Assembly: GCF_044359855.1 (NCBI RefSeq)
Contig: NZ_CP132291.1
Coordinates: 806,001-870,000, forward strand
DNA: 64,000 bases
Direction: 5' to 3'
Origin: Rummeliibacillus pycnus_A
GTDB lineage: Bacteria; Bacillota; Bacilli; Bacillales_A; Planococcaceae
Under the pieces are notes generated by a model. It was not told the DNA's origin, searched no databases, and saw nothing but the letters and a program-made list of their open reading frames with translations. The translations under genes and the position numbers were made by a program. The first letter of the stretch is position 1; each line of letters opens with the position of its first letter. Positions 35,465-44,943 of this stretch are shown piece after piece.

Positions 35465-36853
35465 TTATCCCTTATCCATTTTAATCCACCCTTTGAATTC
35501 AGCATCGTTATTTAAATTTAGATAATCTTTCAAAAATCTAATAAATTCATTCGTATCGATTTCCTTATATTTATAATTTTCATAGTATTCCCCTAGAAAA
35601 TCTTCCGCTTGTTGTTCTGCTTTATTTTCTTGAAAAACCTTGAATAACATTTCTTGAGATTTTCCATAAATATAAGTACTTTGTTCTTTAGGCGAGTACT
35701 CATCTAATGAGAGGTTGACGGGCAATGTAAAGTCTTTATATAACTCCTCGTTTACAGTAATTTCTTTTCCCTGGTACTGTGCATAAAACAACCTCGATGC
35801 AAAGCTCGCTATCCCTTCATCTAACCAAGCATCATGATAAGGATCGTTACTAATTACACCATAAAACCATTGATGAGCAATTTCATGAACAACCATGCTC
35901 TTTAGAGAATCTTCATTCACAGGAGCACTCCCATATATAGAGTTTGCCGTTACAACGCCAGGATATTCCATTCCTAATTCATCTAATATAATATCTAATT
36001 GCTTATTCGGATAAGGTCCTATTGTATTTTGAAAGTATTTAAGAGCATCACTTGCCACTTCCAAAATGTCATTATGAAAATCTTTTCTATCATCAACACC
36101 AAATACTCTTATCGTAATATCACCAATCTTTTTTTCAATAACATTTGGATCCTTCAATAAGGCTATATAAAAATCCTTTATGTCGTTCCCAATTAATATG
36201 CCTGATTTTTCACTTGGATACGTATCATCATCACTTGACGAAATGATCGTTAAATTATTGGATAGTTTGTATTGAATTTCAAAATCACTAAATGCTGTAT
36301 GATACGTTTCGCCTCTCATTCTGTAATCTTCCTTATTCCACTTATGATCTCTATAGGTTGCAATCATTGGATACCATTGTGCTAAAAAATAATTATTTTC
36401 ATTTGCCGTAAATCGCAAACCTCTTTTCGGAAGAGTGAAATCATATTGAACGTTAATTATTACTTCATGATTTGGCTGCAATTCATTACTCAATTTTATT
36501 TTCAATGTATCCTTGTCTAAGCTAAATTTCGCTTTCTTTCCATCAACTTTAATACTTTTGATACTTACATATGATGGAGTAGCTAATTGTGGAGAATTCG
36601 ATTTCGTAAAGATATTAGGTATAAAATAAAATACCAGTTCTTTCCAATCATCAGTCGATATATTTTTAATTAGGGTAGTTGAATTAATCCTGAATTTTCC
36701 TTTCTTGTCCATCTCCAAGCTAATTTTATATTTTGCTTCACTACCAGCAGCTTTACTTTTTGGTATAAACTCCTCTTTTTTATGACTATTCATTGAAATG
36801 CTCGGAATCTTCTCATTTTCAATTTCACTAATAATCCTGATAGAAAATATCAC
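35465..36853 (-). CDS. Membrane-anchored M1-family zinc metallopeptidase
   Basis: The protein has 462 or more residues. The catalytic zinc motif HEIAHQW near residue 322 is followed 18 residues later by the third ligand Glu in LDEGIASF (HEXXH-X18-E). LGMEYPGV upstream corresponds to the GxMEN substrate loop of M1 aminopeptidases. The frame stays open upstream of GTG 36853 through a basic-hydrophobic stretch (KKIVFISIIIIVIFS) that looks like a signal anchor. The ribosome-binding site AAGGGG sits before it, but no ATG, GTG or TTG lies in place; an ATT at 36889 is the nearest codon. So the real N-terminus is probably about 12 residues longer. Confidence 0.85.
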   Translation of the reverse strand: MIFSIRIISEIENEKIPSISMNSHKKEEFIPKSKAAGSEAKYKISLEMDKKGKFRINSTTLIKNISTDDWKELVFYFIPNIFTKSNSPQLATPSYVSIKSIKVDGKKAKFSLDKDTLKIKLSNELQPNHEVIINVQYDFTLPKRGLRFTANENNYFLAQWYPMIATYRDHKWNKEDYRMRGETYHTAFSDFEIQYKLSNNLTIISSSDDDTYPSEKSGILIGNDIKDFYIALLKDPNVIEKKIGDITIRVFGVDDRKDFHNDILEVASDALKYFQNTIGPYPNKQLDIILDELGMEYPGVVTANSIYGSAPVNEDSLKSMVVHEIAHQWFYGVISNDPYHDAWLDEGIASFASRLFYAQYQGKEITVNEELYKDFTLPVNLSLDEYSPKEQSTYIYGKSQEMLFKVFQENKAEQQAEDFLGEYYENYKYKEIDTNEFIRFLKDYLNLNNDAEFKGWIKMDKG

Positions 36854-37105
36854 AATAATTATTATGCTGATGAAGACTATTTTTTTAATAAGAACACCCC
36901 TTAATAGATTGAATTCAAACTTAATATATTATCTATTCTTTATAATGCATAATAGAACCTTCAACTCATAAATAATATACTTTACAATATATGGTATACT
37001 TCGATATTAAAGAGAAAAAATGAGATTTAGATGAAAAGATTACATGCACAGATGATAACATTCGTATTCATTTAAATTCGTAAATCTCTTACAAATAGCT
37101 TAAAA

Positions 37106-37144
37106 AAGGAAGGCAACATCCCTCTAAAGGTTGTTACCTTCCTT
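37106..37144 (-). terminator. Terminator of the DUF3139-like gene
   Basis: AAGGAAGG / CCTTCCTT with further pairing inside, and a T-run on the minus strand. Confidence 0.75.
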
Positions 37145-37154
37145 ATAAAAATTA

Positions 37155-37514
37155 TTATTGCGGGATACATTCCACACTTTCAGAATGCATATAAATATTA
37201 TTTTCGGTACTGCCTGACCAACCTATTTGAATGACTCTTCCATCAATTACATTGTAGAAATATTTGGCTTCCGGCTCATCATTAAACACCACTTGTACTG
37301 CCCATTCATTCTTATAGGGTAACCAAATTCCAGAGAGTGTGTGTTTAACAGTAATACTTTCCATATCACTTTCGTAATACTCTCGATCGTTCATTAAATA
37401 ATCTAATGTATCTTCGTATTTTTCTATTTTTTCATAATGAAAATAAATTGGAGTTGCGATAACGATTAATAGGACAATAGCTATTAGGATCTTTATTTTT
37501 CTTTTTAACGCCAT
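37155..37514 (-). CDS. DUF3139-like membrane-anchored protein
   Basis: The 119-residue product has one N-terminal membrane helix (KIKILIAIVLLIVIATPIYF) and an external domain with the DUF3139-like pattern EYYESDMESITVKHT and VVFNDEPEAKYFY. ATG 37514 follows GGAAGGTGG; a TTG further up is less likely. Function unknown. Confidence 0.7.
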   Translation of the reverse strand: MALKRKIKILIAIVLLIVIATPIYFHYEKIEKYEDTLDYLMNDREYYESDMESITVKHTLSGIWLPYKNEWAVQVVFNDEPEAKYFYNVIDGRVIQIGWSGSTENNIYMHSESVECIPQ

Positions 37515-37873
37515 CTGTCCACCTTCCAACTTAATAAGAGTTTTAAATCACATGACTTGGATTAAATTGTGTATTGGTTTTATCAAAGGATTTGATTTTT
37601 GTTATTTCATTTTTCGTTAATAAAAAATTTTTTAATCATGAATTTTTAATTCTCCTTCTACATGTATTTATTAAGTTTTCAAATATCTCTCCTAAAAGAA
37701 TGTAAAATATATTATGTTAGTCAATTATCGATAGATGATTTGAAAAATTTTATTTAGCCTGTAAGTAAACCTCAAAAAATATTAGTTTTATCTCGATTTA
37801 TCTGAAAGTACTGTAAATTCCATTAATATTAGTGTATTCTTATTAGAATATAATTTTGCACGAGGTGATTTAT
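37515..37873. other. Divergent intergenic region with no recognised gene
   Basis: AT-rich region between the DUF3139-like gene and azlC. The azlCD promoter must lie here, but no confident box was found. Confidence 0.5.
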
Positions 37874-38605
37874 TTGAATACGCCTACGGAAACGGTCGAT
37901 AAAGTTAGATTTCATGAGGATGATTCATTCCTTCAAGGTATTAAAGATTGTATACCGACATTATTAGGATACATAAGTATAGGATTAGCATTTGGCGTTG
38001 TTGGTTCAGCATCTGGATTAAGCTTGTTTGAAATCGCTCTTTTAACAGTGCTAGTTTATGCAGGTTCTGCTCAGTTTATTTTTTGTGCTTTAATCATTAC
38101 GAATAGCCCTCCTTCAGCAATCATATTAACGATATTCATAGTGAATCTGCGCCATTTTTTGATGAGTTTAACGCTAGCACCACACTTCACAAAGTATTCT
38201 TTATTGAGAAATATTGGTTTCGGTACGTTACTTACTGATGAGACATTTGGGGTAGCGGTGACAAAATTAATGCAAACGAAAAAGTTAAGTGGTAAATGGA
38301 TGGATGGATTAAACTTAACTGCTTATTTAGTCTGGATTACTTCATGTATTGCTGGAGCTTTTTTAGGCCAATGGGTTGCAAATCCTGAAAAATGGGGTCT
38401 CGACTTTGCACTGACAGCAATGTTTGTTGCATTGCTTGTACTACAACTTCAAAGTGTTGGTAAATCAAAGCTTGCAAAGAATTTATTGCTAATCGGATTA
38501 ATTGCTTTATGTATGTATATCTTTTCTTACTTTATGCCCTCACATTTAGCAGTACTTATTTCAACAGTTGTTGTAGCTACAATTGGGGTGGTGATTGATC
38601 GATGA
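37874..38605 (+). CDS. azlC: AzlC branched-chain amino-acid exporter subunit
   Basis: The protein has about 243 residues and belongs to the AzlC family. It has the typical IPTLLGYISIGLAFGVVGSASGLS start, VYAGSAQFIFCALI in helix 2-3 and NLRHFLMSL in the middle. AzlC and AzlD together export branched-chain amino acids and analogues such as azaleucine. TTG 37874 has GAGGTGAT before it; the earlier TTG 37856 has none. The gene overlaps azlD by four bases. Confidence 0.92.
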   Translation: MNTPTETVDKVRFHEDDSFLQGIKDCIPTLLGYISIGLAFGVVGSASGLSLFEIALLTVLVYAGSAQFIFCALIITNSPPSAIILTIFIVNLRHFLMSLTLAPHFTKYSLLRNIGFGTLLTDETFGVAVTKLMQTKKLSGKWMDGLNLTAYLVWITSCIAGAFLGQWVANPEKWGLDFALTAMFVALLVLQLQSVGKSKLAKNLLLIGLIALCMYIFSYFMPSHLAVLISTVVVATIGVVIDR

Positions 38606-38922
38606 GCACGAATACGATTATTTGGATTATTGTCGGTTGTGCACTTGTGACATGGTTACCAAGAATCATTCCGTTTATCTTTGTCCGTAACGTAAAATTG
38701 CCGGATATCGTACTAAAATGGTTGTCATTTATACCTATTTGTATTTTAAGTGCTTTAGTTGTTGAAAATTTACTGAATACAGATCAATCATTTGTCACAC
38801 TCGATTGGCCAGTTTTTGCTGCATTTATACCGACTCTAATTGTTGCAATATGGACCAAAAGCTTATCAACTACTGTAGTGGTAGGTGTCATTTCAATGGC
38901 TGCTATTCGGTATCTTTTATAA
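38602..38922 (+). CDS. azlD: AzlD branched-chain amino-acid exporter small subunit
   Basis: The 106-residue protein has four membrane segments: an N-terminal IWIIVGCALVTWLPRIIPF, with the family Arg-x-x-Pro-F, and LKWLSFIPICILSALV. Its ATG overlaps the azlC stop (ATGA), so translation is coupled. Confidence 0.92.
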   Translation: MSTNTIIWIIVGCALVTWLPRIIPFIFVRNVKLPDIVLKWLSFIPICILSALVVENLLNTDQSFVTLDWPVFAAFIPTLIVAIWTKSLSTTVVVGVISMAAIRYLL

Positions 38923-38983
38923 GAAGGCTTGAGAAAGTACTCATCTGAGTTGATACTCTAAGCATAAATTTTTTTCATAGAAG

Positions 38984-39025
38984 AGGGGCTAGTTCTTAAG
39001 TGGTAAAACTTTTGAATTAGCCCCT
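38984..39025. terminator. Bidirectional terminator after azlCD
   Basis: AGGGGCTAGTTC / GAATTAGCCCCT with a 16-base loop and T-run. It also sits just past the stop of the minus-strand small gene at 39034. Confidence 0.75.
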
Positions 39026-39033
39026 TTTATCTC

Positions 39034-39183
39034 TTATCCCATGTAAGAGTGGTTTATAAAGATCAGAATAGCAACCATAAGAATCATGAAAATCATTTCA
39101 ATGAAGCTTATTTCTTTCTCTCTTTTATTACGAATTTGTTCTCGATAAAGCTTTTGAATTTGTTTCTTATTTCCAAACTTCAT
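39034..39183 (-). CDS. Small single-helix membrane protein (49 residues)
   Basis: A 49-residue product: a very basic N-terminal half (MKFGNKKQIQKLYREQIRNK), then a membrane segment (IEMIFMILMVAILIFI). An unusually strong AGGGGGGGG run precedes ATG by five bases, and a terminator lies at its end. No family is recognised. The strong ribosome-binding site and terminator argue that it is a real gene. Confidence 0.65.
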   Translation of the reverse strand: MKFGNKKQIQKLYREQIRNKREKEISFIEMIFMILMVAILIFINHSYMG

Positions 39184-39364
39184 CTAGCCCCCCCCTGTAC
39201 ATCTGGACAGAAGAATAATTGAGAAAATGATTTGAAATGGTTTTCCATGTATTGTATGCAGATTATTCTATAAATTGTTTTCTTTTTATATCTAAACTAA
39301 AAAATATTCCAAAATTCAATATCCATGAGTCAATTTCACAAATAGTATATATATGCTATTGAAT

Positions 39365-39610
39365 GAAGTGGAAATAGCTCCGTTTTCCGTGGGCGAACTA
39401 ACGAGCCTCCTCGCTTGTGCTCCTGCGGTTACTCGTCGCAGAAAAGATTTTGCTCCTGCATCGCTTCGCTAGCTTCGTCGCAGAGAATATCTCGCTCCGG
39501 GGTCTCGTCTAGCTCGTTTTTCCACAGAACATTGAATGAACTTCACTGAATTAACATCGCACGAAGGAAATGCGAATGCATGTAGAGGACTCTCCGTCTT
39601 TCTCTCCACA
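39365..39610. repeat. Composite R2/R1 repeat
   Basis: Starts GAAGTGGAAATAGCTCCG like R2, then carries two GCTCCTGC modules, CTCGCTCCGGGGTCTCG, GAATGAACTTCACTGAATTA and GCACGAAGGAAATGCGAATG modules. It fills most of the 680-base gap upstream of the antiporter. Confidence 0.82.
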
Positions 39611-39867
39611 ATTTAAAAATTGGATATCATAATTGTTCGTATATTTAATATGAATTATTTAAAAGATTTTTTGTAAAAAAACATCTATTACTATAATATT
39701 TAGTAGTTTTATATAACTATCACTTAAAAATGTGTTATCATAGAGACATACTGTTTAGAGAAAAGGGTTAGTGTCCATAATTATATATATAATGAATGGT
39801 ATTGCAGGGTTCTGAATTGTTAGAATGTTTAAAATTCTTTTCTTTTGTGCTATTGGAGGGCGTACTT

Positions 39868-41046
39868 ATGGAGTTACTTATTCAGCTAGTTATTATCATC
39901 TTAGCAACTAAAATTGCCGGATATATAGCTACAAAATTTGGACAACCTAGTGTTCTAGGTGAAATTATAGTAGGGATTATAATCGGTCCTGCTATTTTGG
40001 GGCTTGTAGAGAGTAACGGTAAAGATGATTTAATACATACCTTTAGTGAACTTGGGGTAATCTTCCTTATGTTCTTTGCAGGTCTTGAAACTAATCTTAA
40101 AGATTTAACATTGAATTTAAAGTCAGCCTTAACTGTTGCCTCATTTGGTGTGGTTCTTCCTCTTATTGGAGGATATTTAGTTGGGATTGGATTTGGAATG
40201 GATCCATCACATTCATTGTTTTTAGGGATCGTTTTAACAGCTACTTCTGTTAGTATTTCTGTTCAAACATTCCGCGAACTTGGTCAGATGAATACTCGGG
40301 AAAGCGCAACTGTCCTTGGAGCTGCAATTGCGGATGATATTATTGGTTTAATCTTACTTGCGATTGTTATGAGTATTACTGTAGGTGGGGATACTTCGAT
40401 ACCAATAGTGTTGTTGAAACAAGTGGCTTTCTTTGCAGCCATCGTTATTTGTAACTGGAAGGTTGTCCCTGCTATTTCAAAAACAATTGATAAATTTAAA
40501 ATCCCTGATCTTTCAATGGTATTTGCTGTAGTTCTTTGCTTTTCATATGCTTATTTTGCTGAGTTTATGGGAATCAGTAATATTATCGGTGCATTCTTTG
40601 CGGGTCTATCTCTTGCAAATGACAAACATCGCGAACAATTCGAAGACAAACTATTACCTTCAGTTAGTGTAATCTTCATTCCAGTATTCTTTACAAGTAT
40701 TGGTCTATCCGTTACATTTAATGGAATCGGAGATCATATTTGGCTGATTATCATTTTATGTGTAGTGTCTGTTCTTACGAAAGTTATTGGCGCAGGATTT
40801 GGTGCGAAAATTACAGGATTTAATATGCTATCTTCCACATTAATTGGTACAGCAATGGTATCTCGAGGCGAAGTTGCATTAATTACTTCTTCTATTGGTT
40901 TCACTCATGGATTATTCTCTCAAGAATATTACACTCCAATGATCATCGCGGTTGTCTTTACAACGGTTGTAACACCACCATTATTAAAAATATGTATCAC
41001 CAAAAAAGACCAACATGCTGCCAAACAAGCACATGCAACTCACTAA
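39868..41046 (+). CDS. CPA2-family cation:proton antiporter (GerN/NapA-like)
   Basis: The 392-residue protein has about twelve helices. ILATKIAGYIATKFGQPSVLGEIIVGIIIGP is the N-terminal start of the family. GAAIADDIIGLILLAIV (about residues 150-166) has the catalytic Asp-Asp pair of electrogenic CPA2 antiporters such as GerN and NapA. VLTKVIGAGFGAKITG and SRGEVALI are C-terminal marks. ATG 39868 follows TTGGAGGGCG. Na+/H+ or K+/H+ exchange is expected; a role in spore germination, as for GerN, is possible but not shown. Confidence 0.88.
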   Translation: MELLIQLVIIILATKIAGYIATKFGQPSVLGEIIVGIIIGPAILGLVESNGKDDLIHTFSELGVIFLMFFAGLETNLKDLTLNLKSALTVASFGVVLPLIGGYLVGIGFGMDPSHSLFLGIVLTATSVSISVQTFRELGQMNTRESATVLGAAIADDIIGLILLAIVMSITVGGDTSIPIVLLKQVAFFAAIVICNWKVVPAISKTIDKFKIPDLSMVFAVVLCFSYAYFAEFMGISNIIGAFFAGLSLANDKHREQFEDKLLPSVSVIFIPVFFTSIGLSVTFNGIGDHIWLIIILCVVSVLTKVIGAGFGAKITGFNMLSSTLIGTAMVSRGEVALITSSIGFTHGLFSQEYYTPMIIAVVFTTVVTPPLLKICITKKDQHAAKQAHATH

Positions 41047-41050
41047 AGGT

Positions 41051-41084
41051 AAAAGCTCGTTTCAATAACTTGAAACGAGCTTTT
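41051..41084. terminator. Bidirectional terminator after the antiporter gene
   Basis: AAAAGCTCGTTTCAA / TTGAAACGAGCTTTT with a TAAC loop, just before the stop of the converging DUF1572 gene. Confidence 0.92.
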
Positions 41085-41086
41085 CT

Positions 41087-41578
41087 TTATGCCTTTTTCG
41101 GTATACTTAAGGTTTTCCATTGTTCTTTTTTAATCAGTTTACCAATATACATCACTTGCCCTACATGTGTTGAATAATGTGCTAATTGTCTATGCAATGC
41201 CTCAACAACTGATATTTCTTTCCCTTTTAATCGCACATTTTTTTCGAAATCTGCAGGTGATAACTGATCAATCGTTTGAAATAACAAATTCCATGATTTT
41301 TCCCAAGACGCTATAAGGTCTTCTTTTGAATCGGAGTCATCTACAAATTCATCATCTCTATTTCTTGAAATCTTCTCACCATCAGTTGTAAGGAAATCTG
41401 TACTTCTTGAATTGATATTTCCACAAATATGTTTCACTAGAATGGCAATACTATTCGATTCTGAATTTGGAATCCATTGCATTTCTTCAATTGATAATTG
41501 TGAAATTGTACCATCCCCTTGTTTTTTTACTTCAGTAAAACGTTGCAAAATAGATTCTTTAAATAACTTTTCAATCAT
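41087..41578 (-). CDS. DUF1572 / DinB-superfamily protein
   Basis: The 163-residue protein has a four-helix DinB-like fold. SIAILVKHICGNINSR carries the first His (about residue 50) and HRQLAHYSTHVGQVMYIGK the later pair (about 130-137), which together form the metal site. The family includes bacillithiol transferases and uncharacterised stress proteins. The substrate is unknown. It is a single gene converging on the antiporter. Confidence 0.85.
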   Translation of the reverse strand: MIEKLFKESILQRFTEVKKQGDGTISQLSIEEMQWIPNSESNSIAILVKHICGNINSRSTDFLTTDGEKISRNRDDEFVDDSDSKEDLIASWEKSWNLLFQTIDQLSPADFEKNVRLKGKEISVVEALHRQLAHYSTHVGQVMYIGKLIKKEQWKTLSIPKKA

Positions 41579-41663
41579 ATCTTCAACTTCTTTCTTTATT
41601 TAATCAAATGAGTCAATTTCATAAATGCTTTTCTAGCTAAAAAATACGAACATACTTAGTAAG

Positions 41664-41842
41664 CCGCTCCAGATGGCGCTTTCCGTGGGCGAGCGTTGAG
41701 CCTCCTCGGAAGTACGTACCGTACTTCACTGTGGGGTCTCACCTGTCTCGCTTTCCCGCAGGACTTTGAATGTACCTCCCTGAGTTAACATCGCACGAAG
41801 GAAATGCGAATGCATTTTCGAGGACTCGCCATCTTCCGCTTC
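41664..41842. repeat. Interspersed palindromic repeat R1
   Basis: From CCGCTCCAGATGGCGC to CGCCATCTTCCGC, with GAGCGTTGAGCCTCCTCGG, TCTCACCTGTCTCGCTTTCC and CGAAGGAAATGCGAATGC modules. The AT-rich flanks (TACTTAGTAAG; CTAATAGATATGGCATA) resemble those of the 1959 and 58.3-kb copies. Confidence 0.85.
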
Positions 41843-41953
41843 TTAGACAAAGTTCTAATAGATATGGCATAAAACAATATCCCATTTAATGTTGTGTATT
41901 TTATTAAATACCTGAATTATAAAATCAATATCAATTTAAATGAACTACTCTTT

Positions 41954-42028
41954 TTATAACATGAGTGTGCCTAATCTTACCATTAAAATAACTAACAAAA
42001 TCGTAAAAATAATAAATAAGAAACGCAT
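41954..42028 (-). CDS. Possible 24-residue membrane peptide downstream of rodA
   Basis: ATG 42028 lies seven bases after the RodA stop and encodes MRFLFIIFTILLVILMVRLG plus four more residues, a single hydrophobic helix. There is no clear ribosome-binding site, so translation would depend on coupling to rodA. It may be chance in AT-rich DNA. Confidence 0.3.
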   Translation of the reverse strand: MRFLFIIFTILLVILMVRLGTLML

Positions 42029-42035
42029 TCTACTA

Positions 42036-43226
42036 TTAATTTTTGAATTCATAGCTATCTTCTCCATATCTAGTTTTGAACATATATCCATCATAAGAGT
42101 TTTTAATAACTAACACGATTCCTAATAACATAAAATTCGATAATAATGAGCTTCCCCCGTAGCTTAAGAATGGTAATGTAACGCCTGTAACTGGTAACAA
42201 TCCCATTGTCATACCGATATTTTGGAAAATTTGGAATGCCAATAAACCAATAATTCCTACTCCCATTAATGTTGTTAGATGTTGATCTGCATGTATAGTA
42301 ATCATGACAATACGATAAATTAGTAAAAAGAAAAGTATTACTATCGCTGCACCTCCAACAAAACCCATTTCTTCAGCAATTGCAGCAAAGATAAAATCCG
42401 TGTGTTTTTCTGGGATATAAACATCATTACCGAGATAACCTTTTCCCGTCTTTAACCCTGATCCAATTGCTAATATGCCTTTTCTCGTTTGAAACGATGA
42501 ATCACCATATTCAAAAGGCTTTAACCACCCATTGATTCGAGAAATTTGATGCGATGATAGTTTACCTAATATTTGATTATTGAAAAATCTTTGGTAATTA
42601 ATGTAGATAATAATTAATGCTGTCACCATTACTGAAGGAATAATGGTTAAAATGAACAGAATGCTCTTATGTATACCGGAAAATAATATCATAGCAATCA
42701 GTAATGCAGCATACAACATGATCATACCTGTATCGGGTTGTTTATAAACAATAAGCATTGGAGGTAACGTAATTCCTGCAATCTTCAATAACAGCCACAA
42801 ATCTGAACCAATAGTTTGAGATTGCCATTTTCTATGATGCTCTGTAATCGACAAACTGACAACTAGGATCAATGCGAATTTTAAAAACTCGGAAGGTTGA
42901 AATGTTCCTATAAACGGAATTTGATACCAACACTTTGCTTCATTTATTGGTCTCGCAATACTTTCGGGAGCAAATATTAAGACAACTAATAAAAAAATGA
43001 CAACCCAATAAAATGGCCAAGCAATCTTCTTTAGTTGACTGAGATCCATTCGCGAAATCAAATACATCAATGCAATACCTATTAAATAAAATATTAATTG
43101 TTTCCATATAAATGCTCCAGAATATTGATTGAATACAGAGCTGCTCGAGTATATAAATAAACAACTAATAATTGCAAATAAAAGGATAAGACCCACAATA
43201 TTTGCATCTATTTTTCCAAATTTCAT
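42036..43226 (-). CDS. rodA: RodA/FtsW/SpoVE-family peptidoglycan polymerase
   Basis: The protein has about 396 residues and ten helices of the SEDS family. IPFIGTFQPSEFLK (near residue 115) and GLLPVTGVTLPFLSYGGSSLL (near 350) are the family marks. A long external loop lies between about 180 and 270, with the catalytic Asp expected in LKTGKGYLGNDVYIPEKHTDF (near 265). SEDS proteins polymerise lipid II with a class B PBP; none is adjacent. Which of RodA, FtsW or SpoVE applies cannot be fixed from sequence alone. ATG 43226 follows GGATGTGA. Confidence 0.87.
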   Translation of the reverse strand: MKFGKIDANIVGLILLFAIISCLFIYSSSSVFNQYSGAFIWKQLIFYLIGIALMYLISRMDLSQLKKIAWPFYWVVIFLLVVLIFAPESIARPINEAKCWYQIPFIGTFQPSEFLKFALILVVSLSITEHHRKWQSQTIGSDLWLLLKIAGITLPPMLIVYKQPDTGMIMLYAALLIAMILFSGIHKSILFILTIIPSVMVTALIIIYINYQRFFNNQILGKLSSHQISRINGWLKPFEYGDSSFQTRKGILAIGSGLKTGKGYLGNDVYIPEKHTDFIFAAIAEEMGFVGGAAIVILFFLLIYRIVMITIHADQHLTTLMGVGIIGLLAFQIFQNIGMTMGLLPVTGVTLPFLSYGGSSLLSNFMLLGIVLVIKNSYDGYMFKTRYGEDSYEFKN

Positions 43227-43278
43227 CTTATCACATCCATAATTAGGTAGACGAACCAATTATTAAATTGTTGCATAA

Positions 43279-43310
43279 AAAAAGAAAGTTTTGTTTAAAA
43301 CTTTCTTTTT
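43279..43310. terminator. Terminator between rodA promoter region and the DUF2785 gene
   Basis: AAAAAGAAAGTTTT / AAAACTTTCTTTTT with a GTTT loop; T-rich on both strands. It sits at the stop of the DUF2785 gene (43314). Confidence 0.85.
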
Positions 43311-43313
43311 TTA

Positions 43314-44147
43314 TTATCTAATTTTCATCCATTGCCCGATGAAATGTGAAACAACACCTTGTAACTCTGGCATTATTTGTCTGAATTTCAATGCGAAATA
43401 AAAGGTTTTCATAAAATGAAGAGTTTGGGTTCTCGCTTTTAAAAATAACGGACTGTAGCCGCTACTTTGCTTACTATATTCTAAGGAGTCAAAGACTTGT
43501 TCCACCCATTCAATAAGTAGCTTTTCATCTATTCCTTTGCGAATAAGTGCTTCAATGATCTCCACAAATCGCTCTTCTTCATCATCAACATAAACTGTTC
43601 CTTTCCAGAAACAATCTCGAATGCTTTGCAAAATCGGTGCAGCGTCATGTATATCAAATTTAGGATTTTGAATCAGTGCAAGTTCTAGATCTGCCCCATT
43701 AGCAATGCCATATGCCCACCCTTTTCCTTCAATATAACCTCTTGTATCCTTCTCTTTTGATAAATAGCGAGTGGAAAGCCCCAATATTTCATCAAATTGG
43801 TTTTTCGTTAAGAATGCTTGTCCGGCATCACTTCTGATTAAGTAAGTAAGCCACAAAGCAGTCAAAGCACGTTGGAAAATCGAATCTGTGTCCTTTTCTC
43901 CAATATTAAAGTAAAAGTATGAGGTTTGTGTTAATTGCGAAACTAAATACTGTTTATCTGATAAGGACAATAAATCGTACTGTATGAATTCCAAAAATAA
44001 TCGTAAATTTTGATGATCACGAATTGTTTCATCCGTGTGTCCTATATGTATTAGCATTTCTTGCAAAATAGGAGATGCATCCTCTTCTATTAATAGTTTA
44101 CGTTCAGCATTTGACATTGCTAGAATATCGGGGATTTGGTATTTCAA
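43314..44147 (-). CDS. DUF2785 domain protein
   Basis: The 277-residue, mostly helical cytosolic protein has GYIEGKGWAYGIANGADLELAL near residues 138-159, the DUF2785 hallmark (usually GWxHAxAHGADLL). The second helical half contains DDEEERFVEIIEALIRKG. Function unknown. It stands alone with its own terminator. Confidence 0.82.
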   Translation of the reverse strand: MKYQIPDILAMSNAERKLLIEEDASPILQEMLIHIGHTDETIRDHQNLRLFLEFIQYDLLSLSDKQYLVSQLTQTSYFYFNIGEKDTDSIFQRALTALWLTYLIRSDAGQAFLTKNQFDEILGLSTRYLSKEKDTRGYIEGKGWAYGIANGADLELALIQNPKFDIHDAAPILQSIRDCFWKGTVYVDDEEERFVEIIEALIRKGIDEKLLIEWVEQVFDSLEYSKQSSGYSPLFLKARTQTLHFMKTFYFALKFRQIMPELQGVVSHFIGQWMKIR

Positions 44148-44223
44148 GTAAAACTTCCTTTCTATTGGGACATGTAAATAAACTAAAAACCCATCTGTTT
44201 GATGAGTTTTTCAAAGTTTACTT

Positions 44224-44409
44224 TTAAAATGGGAAATCTGTAGAATGTTCTTTCATGTAAAATTCAACAAGCTTTTTAAAATCTTTGTATTTTATTGTTA
44301 CGTATTCTTCGCCGTCTTTATTTTCAATTGGTAGTTGAGTGCATGTTTCTTCCATTGTTTTACGAAAATGTTCAGTTCCATCAATCATAAATGTCCATTC
44401 TTTCTCCAA
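44224..44409 (-). CDS. Small cytosolic protein of unknown function
   Basis: A 61-residue acidic, aromatic-rich product with no recognised domain. TTG 44409 has AAGGAG eight bases upstream; GTG 44418 overlaps that site. This is the same GGAGTG-then-TTG arrangement seen for ktrA and proC. Confidence 0.6.
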   Translation of the reverse strand: MEKEWTFMIDGTEHFRKTMEETCTQLPIENKDGEEYVTIKYKDFKKLVEFYMKEHSTDFPF

Positions 44410-44472
44410 AAGACCCACTCCTTATGATTCATGTTGTCATTATATAATTTCATAGGGATAAGGTCAAAGAAT

Positions 44473-44943
44473 CTAACTATTAAATTCAATTATTGGCGAA
44501 CTATCAAAATATACATAACAACTTGCTAATAATTGATATTGATCTTCTAAAACGATTCGAGGATTAACCTTTTTTATACTTTGCAAATAGTGTTTGCTTT
44601 CAATTGCTAAAGCATTTAAAAAATCTTCTCTTGAGAAATTAAACTGCTGTATGACCTCTTGTTTTTCTATACTTTTTATAATAATTTCATCGGATTGTAG
44701 GGAAATTTTATATAAATGGGGTTCACCAATAGATTTTATACTTTGCTCTTTACCAGTTTTCAACAGTTCAATAATCGCATCGCCCAAATTCAATAAAAAG
44801 CTGCCATGTACTGCTGAATGGAAAAGCTCGTTTTTTTCATACTTCACCGTTTTTACGAATATTTTTATTTTTTCAAAGAAAAAGTCATTATAATACGGGG
44901 ATCTTAATATATCTCCATCTTCTACCAAAAATTTCAATTCCAT
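44473..44943 (-). CDS. Hypothetical cytosolic protein
   Basis: The 156-residue product starts MELKFLVEDGDILRS. It has mixed alpha/beta sequence and no recognised motif. ATG 44943 follows GGAGGCG. It is a single gene between the small DUF-like gene and a 340-base gap. Confidence 0.6.
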   Translation of the reverse strand: MELKFLVEDGDILRSPYYNDFFFEKIKIFVKTVKYEKNELFHSAVHGSFLLNLGDAIIELLKTGKEQSIKSIGEPHLYKISLQSDEIIIKSIEKQEVIQQFNFSREDFLNALAIESKHYLQSIKKVNPRIVLEDQYQLLASCYVYFDSSPIIEFNS

